64,000 nt of DNA from assembly GCA_029054245.1 (NCBI GenBank), contig JAIDFQ010000043.1:186001-250000 (forward strand), written 5' to 3'. The stretch's first letter is position 1. Each line of letters starts with the position of its first letter. A model generated the notes under the pieces. It saw nothing but the letters and a program-made list of their open reading frames with translations. It ran no database searches and was not told the DNA's origin. The DNA is from Lachnospiraceae bacterium (GTDB lineage: Bacteria > Bacillota > Clostridia > Lachnospirales > Lachnospiraceae). The translations under genes and the position numbers were made by a program. Positions 58,021 to 64,000 of this stretch are shown in pieces.

Positions 58021-59217
58021 ATGACGGCAGATAGTCTGACGGTTGGGGGGAGGCGCTTTCGCACTCGTGAAGATTACGAGGCGGCGGTACGTGACCAGAA
58101 GAAAATCGATTCGATTAAGTCACGGGCAAATTTAAATGATCCGAAACAGCTCTACAATTTATTCAAAGAATTACAGAGCGGAGCATATCAGTTTGAATCT
58201 CCTGTAGGCACAGACTTTGATGATGAAATCTACGAGAAGATCGAAGAACTAAAGAAACAGGGGATCACCGCAGAAAATGCCGGAAAGGCAGTTAAGGCGC
58301 GAAAAGAAAAGGCAAAAAACAAAGAAAAAAAAGTAAATAAAGGAAAGACAGTAAAAAAGGTCAAAAAGGCGGCAAATCTTCATGATTTTGATGAGGATAT
58401 GCAAAAGCAGATTCTTGCAGAACTTAAGAAGCAGGAAAAGAAGAGAAGGCTGATCGTTGTTCTTGCATCAGTGGTGGCAGTACTTTGCTTTGGCTATTTT
58501 GGAATATATTATTTTTACAGCGCCAGGACCAGCATGGATTATAGCCAGCTTGCCGCCCTTAAGGGAAGCGATGCGCTGTCAGAGACAAATCAGACTTCCA
58601 ATAATTTTTCCATACATAAGACTTCGGTCATCCTGCCGGATGTGCTGGATGAATACAAAACATTGTATGAAAAAAATAAAAGACTAATAGGCTGGCTTGA
58701 AATTGACGATACAATAATAAACTACCCTGTGATGCAGACCTCCAATAATGAATATTATCTGGATCATAATTTTAATCAGGAGTATGATAAGAACGGCAGT
58801 CTTTTTCTTGATTGCGACTGCAGTATTTATCCTGCCTCCACGAATCTGATTATCTATGGGCATCATATGAAATCGGGGCAGATGTTCGGGCAGCTTCAAA
58901 AGTATGCAAAGGAGTCTTACGGCAAGGAACATTCGCTGATACAGTTTGACAGCATTTATGAGAAAGCAACGTATCAGGTCATGTATGTATTCCGCTCCCA
59001 GGTATACAGCGAGGATGACCTTGTTTTTAAGTATTATCAGTTTATTAATGCAAATTCAGAAGAGGAATTTAATTCTTATATGAAAGAAATGGAAGCCATG
59101 AGCCTGTATGATACGGGCGTTGTGGCAAGTTACGGCGACAGCCTGCTGACGCTGTCCACCTGCGATCATTCCCAGGCGGATGGACGGTTTGTGGTAGTTG
59201 CCAAGAGAATTAAGTAA
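58021..59217 (+). CDS. srtB: Class B sortase
   Basis: A 398-residue transpeptidase that joins surface proteins to the cell wall. Residues 1-140 are a long charged cytoplasmic part, strongly Lys-rich at about 95-125. One membrane helix lies at about 143-165. The catalytic domain (about 200-398) has the histidine in NLIIYGHHMKSGQMFGQL, the cysteine in LLTLSTCDHS and the arginine in ADGRFVVVAKR. The LSTC and the long loop before it fit class B. ATG 58021 has AAAGGAG 9 bases upstream. The next gene, 17 bases on, encodes a giant secreted protein that is its probable substrate. Confidence 0.92.
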   Translation: MTADSLTVGGRRFRTREDYEAAVRDQKKIDSIKSRANLNDPKQLYNLFKELQSGAYQFESPVGTDFDDEIYEKIEELKKQGITAENAGKAVKARKEKAKNKEKKVNKGKTVKKVKKAANLHDFDEDMQKQILAELKKQEKKRRLIVVLASVVAVLCFGYFGIYYFYSARTSMDYSQLAALKGSDALSETNQTSNNFSIHKTSVILPDVLDEYKTLYEKNKRLIGWLEIDDTIINYPVMQTSNNEYYLDHNFNQEYDKNGSLFLDCDCSIYPASTNLIIYGHHMKSGQMFGQLQKYAKESYGKEHSLIQFDSIYEKATYQVMYVFRSQVYSEDDLVFKYYQFINANSEEEFNSYMKEMEAMSLYDTGVVASYGDSLLTLSTCDHSQADGRFVVVAKRIK

Positions 59218-59234
59218 CCAGAAGGAGTGCTATA

Positions 59235-62200
59235 ATGACGAAGGCAGTAAAAAAGAAAAACAGAAAATTAAAAAGACAGGTTAGAAAGACGATAGGAGCG
59301 TTGCTGATGGCAACCTCGATTGCAGTTGCGGCGGTGCCGGTGCCGGATGTAAGCGCGGATCCTGCTTCCGCTCCTGTGCGGGTTAGGGTGGTAAATTATA
59401 AAGATCCAAAGATGAATTCTTACGATGAGGTTAGGAGTGGTGTGGAGGCTCCTGTTGCATGGAGAAGCAAAGTGCCGCTTGTTGATCCGAGTGCAACAAT
59501 TTATACGACAGGAAGCGCAGAGGAAGGTGAGGCAGGAGCTATATTCCAATTTGCTTATGTTCGAGGGGAATTTGGTTCTACGGGAAACGAAGTCGCAGTT
59601 ATCCTTGGAGCGTCTATTAATAACCTGCCTGAAAACAAGTTGGTGATACCGGAAACGGTAAATGCATATAAAAAGTATACTGCAAATATGTCTGATTCGG
59701 GATATTGCGCGGTCAACAGGCTGGGGCAGTTCCTGTATTACAAAACATACGTTCAAGCTACGAATTCTTCAGGAGATTTATTGTATCGGGTGCCGAATCT
59801 GACAGGAACAGATGGGAAGGAACTTGTAGTAACACAGTGGCAAGTGAAACAGGTGGGCACAGGCGAGAATGCCAGATGGGTATATAGAAAACAGGAAGGG
59901 ACGAATGCTGCGGGAGAACCGAACTACATTGATTATGATGCCGTTCCTATTACAGAAGAAAGGTTTGCTCCTTGCTATTATGACAGACGTAGTAATTGGA
60001 TAGACATAGAAGATGACCAGATGTACTGGTATGATAGTTCAAAAGCAACGACCAGAGCGCGGGCAAAGACAGTTTATGTTGAGAATGGTTTTGCAGATAT
60101 CGTTACTCCGATGCCGACGGCAACAGTGATGCCGACAGCTACGGCAGTGCCTACACCTGTAATTACGATAGATGAGTCTACACCAACGATGTCTCCTGCA
60201 ATTACAATGGATGGGGTTCCGACACCGACAGCGCCGATATCGCTTGCAGTTCCAGCAGCAACTTCTGAACCGACACACGAGCCTACGGAAGCACCGCTGC
60301 CTACGGAAGTACCAGTGCCTACGGAGGAACCTGTTGCAACGAAAGAGCCTACGGCTACGCCAGATGCAGAGGGTGAGGCGGATGAATTGCAGTCAGAGAC
60401 AGTTGCAGGGGCAGTTCCGACAGCGATGGCAAAGAGTAACATAATGGGTCAAGGAAATGTAAAGACAGGGGCACTAATTCAAAATACATCAGCAGATAAT
60501 ATTGTAGTGGATTTAGAGCAGACACAATGTTTCGTGCGTGCAACAGATTATGAACACCAATGGATTCATAATGCAGATGTTCGCTATATCGGAAGACAGA
60601 AGCTTACTGGTAGCGATGGAGCATGGAAAATTGATGCAACTGCTACAAATCCGTATGGTATTGTAGAAAAAACAGAAGATGGTGTTTTTGCTGGGCAAAA
60701 GGGTAATAATATTGCATATTTAACAATACCTGACAGCCTATTGGGAATTGGTGATTACGCTTTTAATAAATGTGGATCTATTCAGGCGGTGACATTTGGA
60801 AATGGTTTGAATACGATTGGAAATGGGGCTTTTTCTGGATGCATAAATATGAAGGAATGCAATTTTCAATTGTATTCGCAGATTACAGCAATTGGTATGG
60901 AAGCTTTTTCTGGGTGTGAGGGATTAAAGAAGATTGGCTTACCTGTTGGTGTACAGGCGATTGGAGATTATTGTTTTAGTGGGTGTATTAGCCTTGAAAG
61001 CATAGATTTATGTGGAGAAGGAGAAAATGTTGCGCTTAATGTGATTGGCTATAAAGCGTTTGCGAACTGCTCGCGTTTGGCTTCTATTACTTTCCCGGCT
61101 TCTTTTAAGCAGACAAATAATCCGAATGATTCAAGTGCTGTTGCAATGAATGGGATGATTCCGGTAACGTATTTTGAAGGATGTACTGCACTGCAATATA
61201 TTAAAATTCAAAATAGGGACTTGGATATTATTGATGGTGAGGATGGAAATGAAACAAGTGCACATCCTGGGACTGATAGTGCGCCATGTGATATTACAAG
61301 TTATTTGAGTAGAGTTTTCCCACAGTCTTTTTATTTTGAAGGACCAGAAAGTATGGGGGATGCAGAGTTAGCAGACAGTGATCCACTTAATTCAAGGATT
61401 CATGAAACAGCGAGAGCTCATGAGGCAGCATTTAAGTATTTGGACCAGAATAAATTTGAAAAGGTAGTACATTGCCCAGAAGCAGACAGCCATCCAGCTA
61501 CTTTCGTTGTGGATGATAATGATAGGTTGCTTAAAATGAATTTGGTGACTGGGTGTAAAATTATTGAGATTCCGGAGAATATTGGAGGACATGGAATAAG
61601 CACCATATCAGCCAACAGTTTTCAATATAATTGTTTTATAGAAAAAATATATATACCTGCATCAGTAAAATTGATTGAGACCAATGCGTTTAAGGGATGC
61701 CACAGATTGAATGCTGTTATTTTTACGCAACCTGAAAATAATGATTTAGTGATTCAAGACAATGCCTTTAATACGCAGGATGTGGGAGCACAGATGCACC
61801 ATTCTGATTGTGATAAAACGATGGAAAATGTGCCGGAGCTCACTTTTACCGGAACGATTTCAGCTTCTTCCAAACCGTTCCAGTATGCGATGAACCCGAA
61901 GAACAACATCAACGTAGGCGGACAGCAGGCAAATACATATATTACCTATTACAGCGGCTGGCCTACGAACCTGACGGTAAAATACAACTGGCAGACGGAC
62001 AAAAATGAACTGCTGGATTATCCAAGATACAGTGATATCAGTCAATATACGCTGGATTCTTTCCCTTATATGACGCAGGAGTATGTAAATGCGGCAAAAG
62101 CGGCTATGGGCGCTTATAATGATTATTTAAGCGACAACAAGAATGTGCCTACCCAGGATCAGCTTGACATCGTCAATTCTGCGCTGAATATCAATCTTCC

Positions 62201-64000
62201 AGATGGTATAGAAGCGATTGCAGAGGGAATCTTCTCTGGTGTAGACAGAAATAATGAGCAGGCATATGAATACATTTATGGAAGCAGCAACACGCCGGGA
62301 GGGACGGTTCCGGATCCATCAGCGTCCCAAGACCCGAATGCGTCGCCTGATCCTACAACTGCACCGGGAGGATTGGAAAGACGACCGCTTAAGGTAAATG
62401 AAGATATCAACTCCATTACCATGCAGACAGTGGAAACGATAGACCCGTATACTTTTGCAGGCTGTACAAAACTCTCAGGAGTGTATATGTCTGGCGGGAA
62501 CAAGGTTGATAACTATGCATTCAAGAACTGTACCAGCCTTGTGAATGTTGAAATTGCACCCAGTGTAGCAGAATTGGGATTAAGACCTTTTGCGGGATGC
62601 GATAAGCTGCAGGAGGTTAAGTTTGGAGAAAGCACCAACTTTACATGTGAGAATCAGATTATTTTTGGTCTCACAGATGGAGCAAAGACCAAGATTGTAG
62701 AATGTCTTGAGGCAAGAGGAGAGACCGTTGGAAGCCCGCAGATAGGACCAGAAGGGTTGGAAACCATCACGGAACTTGCAGAAGAAGCATTTAAAGACTG
62801 CAATGGAATCGGAAGTGTAGATCTTACGTCCTCTTCGATTGGTTTAGTTCCTAGGGAAGCTTTTTCACGGACGGGGCGTATATACAGCGTAAAGCTCCCT
62901 ACAACTACTAAGAGTATCAGAGATGGTGCATTTTGGAACAGTAATGTTTCTTATCTGGAAATTCCTTCAAGCGTTACATTTATTGAAAACGATGCATTTG
63001 CTAACGTGCTTGAGGAAAATGGAGAAATAAAGCTGGATGATAAGGGACGACCGGAGATTGACAATGTTAATGAAGGTCACAGACCCGTTACCTTCTATTG
63101 TACAGAAGGTAATGCGGCAGATGTTTATTCAGAGAATTACTATTATATTAATCCGACTTACTTCAAGCCGATTATTATGCATGAAGTGAGGTTCTGGAAT
63201 TACCCGAACTACCCGGATCGTACGCCGGTTCTCTATTATGAGACACAGGCGGCTGACGGTGAGGCGGCAGTTCCGCCTGAGGATCCTAAGGTAGAGGGAT
63301 ATGCATTCGTTGGATGGTCAGCCGATTATACAAATGTCGTCCGTGATATGGATTTATATGCTAATTATAGTGATCATGTATACACTGTAACATTTACTGA
63401 CAGTCGGACAGGTGAAGTGCTTGATATACAACAGGTAGGAGCGGGTAAGAGTGCAAAAGCCCCCGAACCGAAAGTGCATGAAGGATTCACCTTTGATAAG
63501 TGGTCCAGAGATTTTAGCAATGTAACGGAAGACATCATAGTTTCAGCACTGTATACGGATAATTCCGGCAGCGCAAGCAGACATAAAGTCGTATTTTACG
63601 ATAATGATGGAACGGTATTAGATACGCAGATGGTAGACCACGAGGATAAGGCGAGACCGCCGGTACCGCCTACAAAGGAAGGTTATACCTTTATTAGATG
63701 GATTCCTTCCGATTTCTCAAAGGTAGTCGAAGATATGAATATTGTTGCGTATTATGAACCGGGATCAGGTCCATTGCCATCCGGGCAGCCGCAGCCTTCC
63801 GGTCAGCCGGGAACGCAGCCTACAAGCAAGCCTAAGGGAAGCCCTGGACCTACAGCGACACCTACAGCAACGCCTTCAAATGAGGATAATGTAGTTAAAT
63901 ATACCGTATCCGTTTCAGGAGGAAGTGGAAGCGGAAGCTATCCGGCAGGCGCAATCGTAGCAATCAATGCTTACTATAGAGGAGAAGGTCAGGTATTCGA
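59235..64000 (+). CDS. Giant secreted BspA-like surface protein with InlB-type repeats (partial, runs off the window)
   Basis: The frame is open from ATG 59235 to the window end, at least 1588 residues; no stop is reached. A signal peptide (1 to about 43) has a Lys/Arg start, LLMATSIAVAAVPV and a VSA-D cleavage site. After a 250-residue N-terminal domain comes a Thr/Pro linker (about 291-390). BspA-type leucine-rich repeats follow (about 490-870 and 1050-1260), for example IGNGAFSGCINMKE and IDPYTFAGCTKLSG. Three InlB_B/Listeria-Bacteroides-type repeats occupy about 1318-1510 (GYAFVGWSADYTNVVRDMDLYANY, then GFTFDKWS and GYTFIRW). A second Pro/Thr/Gln linker then begins another domain. These parts suggest adhesion. 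The sorting signal, if present, is beyond the window. Confidence 0.88.
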   Translation, partial: MTKAVKKKNRKLKRQVRKTIGALLMATSIAVAAVPVPDVSADPASAPVRVRVVNYKDPKMNSYDEVRSGVEAPVAWRSKVPLVDPSATIYTTGSAEEGEAGAIFQFAYVRGEFGSTGNEVAVILGASINNLPENKLVIPETVNAYKKYTANMSDSGYCAVNRLGQFLYYKTYVQATNSSGDLLYRVPNLTGTDGKELVVTQWQVKQVGTGENARWVYRKQEGTNAAGEPNYIDYDAVPITEERFAPCYYDRRSNWIDIEDDQMYWYDSSKATTRARAKTVYVENGFADIVTPMPTATVMPTATAVPTPVITIDESTPTMSPAITMDGVPTPTAPISLAVPAATSEPTHEPTEAPLPTEVPVPTEEPVATKEPTATPDAEGEADELQSETVAGAVPTAMAKSNIMGQGNVKTGALIQNTSADNIVVDLEQTQCFVRATDYEHQWIHNADVRYIGRQKLTGSDGAWKIDATATNPYGIVEKTEDGVFAGQKGNNIAYLTIPDSLLGIGDYAFNKCGSIQAVTFGNGLNTIGNGAFSGCINMKECNFQLYSQITAIGMEAFSGCEGLKKIGLPVGVQAIGDYCFSGCISLESIDLCGEGENVALNVIGYKAFANCSRLASITFPASFKQTNNPNDSSAVAMNGMIPVTYFEGCTALQYIKIQNRDLDIIDGEDGNETSAHPGTDSAPCDITSYLSRVFPQSFYFEGPESMGDAELADSDPLNSRIHETARAHEAAFKYLDQNKFEKVVHCPEADSHPATFVVDDNDRLLKMNLVTGCKIIEIPENIGGHGISTISANSFQYNCFIEKIYIPASVKLIETNAFKGCHRLNAVIFTQPENNDLVIQDNAFNTQDVGAQMHHSDCDKTMENVPELTFTGTISASSKPFQYAMNPKNNINVGGQQANTYITYYSGWPTNLTVKYNWQTDKNELLDYPRYSDISQYTLDSFPYMTQEYVNAAKAAMGAYNDYLSDNKNVPTQDQLDIVNSALNINLPDGIEAIAEGIFSGVDRNNEQAYEYIYGSSNTPGGTVPDPSASQDPNASPDPTTAPGGLERRPLKVNEDINSITMQTVETIDPYTFAGCTKLSGVYMSGGNKVDNYAFKNCTSLVNVEIAPSVAELGLRPFAGCDKLQEVKFGESTNFTCENQIIFGLTDGAKTKIVECLEARGETVGSPQIGPEGLETITELAEEAFKDCNGIGSVDLTSSSIGLVPREAFSRTGRIYSVKLPTTTKSIRDGAFWNSNVSYLEIPSSVTFIENDAFANVLEENGEIKLDDKGRPEIDNVNEGHRPVTFYCTEGNAADVYSENYYYINPTYFKPIIMHEVRFWNYPNYPDRTPVLYYETQAADGEAAVPPEDPKVEGYAFVGWSADYTNVVRDMDLYANYSDHVYTVTFTDSRTGEVLDIQQVGAGKSAKAPEPKVHEGFTFDKWSRDFSNVTEDIIVSALYTDNSGSASRHKVVFYDNDGTVLDTQMVDHEDKARPPVPPTKEGYTFIRWIPSDFSKVVEDMNIVAYYEPGSGPLPSGQPQPSGQPGTQPTSKPKGSPGPTATPTATPSNEDNVVKYTVSVSGGSGSGSYPAGAIVAINAYYRGEGQVF

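Noticed and set aside
60039..60444. Plus and minus frames rich in Arg/Gln, or Cys/Arg, within the surface gene linker
   Set aside because: They are alternate frames of the repetitive Thr/Pro linker. The continuous frame from 59235 explains the region.

Overview
The window looks like chromosomal DNA of a spore-forming anaerobic member of the Clostridia, most likely a Lachnospiraceae relative. I base this on the moderate GC content, the strong GGAGG ribosome binding sites, a six-gene Rnf complex in the order C-D-G-E-A-B, ATP-type PEP carboxykinase, a cmk-ispH-S1 cluster, a phenylalanyl T-box leader, SpoIID and SleB type proteins, a Cys-rich HCB13-type protein behind a sporulation-type promoter, and a sortase B next to a BspA-like surface protein with Pro/Thr linkers. 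I see no rRNA, tRNA, insertion sequence, CRISPR array or prophage.

Layout. 1-1.7 kb: end of a Na+-pumping decarboxylase (beta and alpha subunits). 1.8-8.4 kb: a NYN-LOTUS protein, a membrane-anchored amidase, an acyltransferase, a 51-residue peptide gene on the minus strand that is probably unannotated, TetR and RpiR regulators and a BaiN-family flavoprotein. 8.5-10.3 kb: ECF sigma factor and anti-sigma pair (minus strand) with a recognisable self-promoter. 10.4-13.9 kb: cmk, ispH, S1 protein, cheR. 14-22.4 kb: YprB exonuclease, the rnf operon, an Fe-S aldo/keto reductase, and convergent apbE. 22.5-33.4 kb: GH25 muramidase, AP2-domain protein, SleB-type hydrolase, thrC, a response regulator-GGDEF protein, and a two-component system with an ABC exporter of the peptide-resistance type. 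33.5-37.4 kb: divergent citrate synthase and pckA, then a probable 6S RNA. 37.4-49.8 kb: SpoIID-like protein, YihY, T-box and pheST, M18 aminopeptidase, queA, vanZ, and the minus-strand tyrA and aroF. 50-56.6 kb: EF-G-like GTPase, orphan membrane protein, leuS. 56.6-57.9 kb: three minus-strand genes behind sporulation-type promoters. 58-64 kb: sortase B and a surface protein of at least 1588 residues that runs off the window.

How the genes connect. The energy genes form one theme: an oxaloacetate or related decarboxylase Na+ pump, Rnf (ferredoxin:NAD+ coupling), ApbE (which attaches FMN to RnfD and RnfG), PEP carboxykinase and citrate synthase. A second theme is the cell envelope and spore: amidase, GH25, SleB, SpoIID, sortase, BspA-like protein and the Cys-rich protein. 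Several starts were moved downstream of the longest possible open frame because a Shine-Dalgarno sequence decides them (rnfE, rnfB, aldo/keto reductase, GH25, AP2 protein, histidine kinase, ABC ATPase, pckA, SpoIID-like, pheS, EF-G-like, sortase and others). All functional names rest on recognised motifs and not on database searches.
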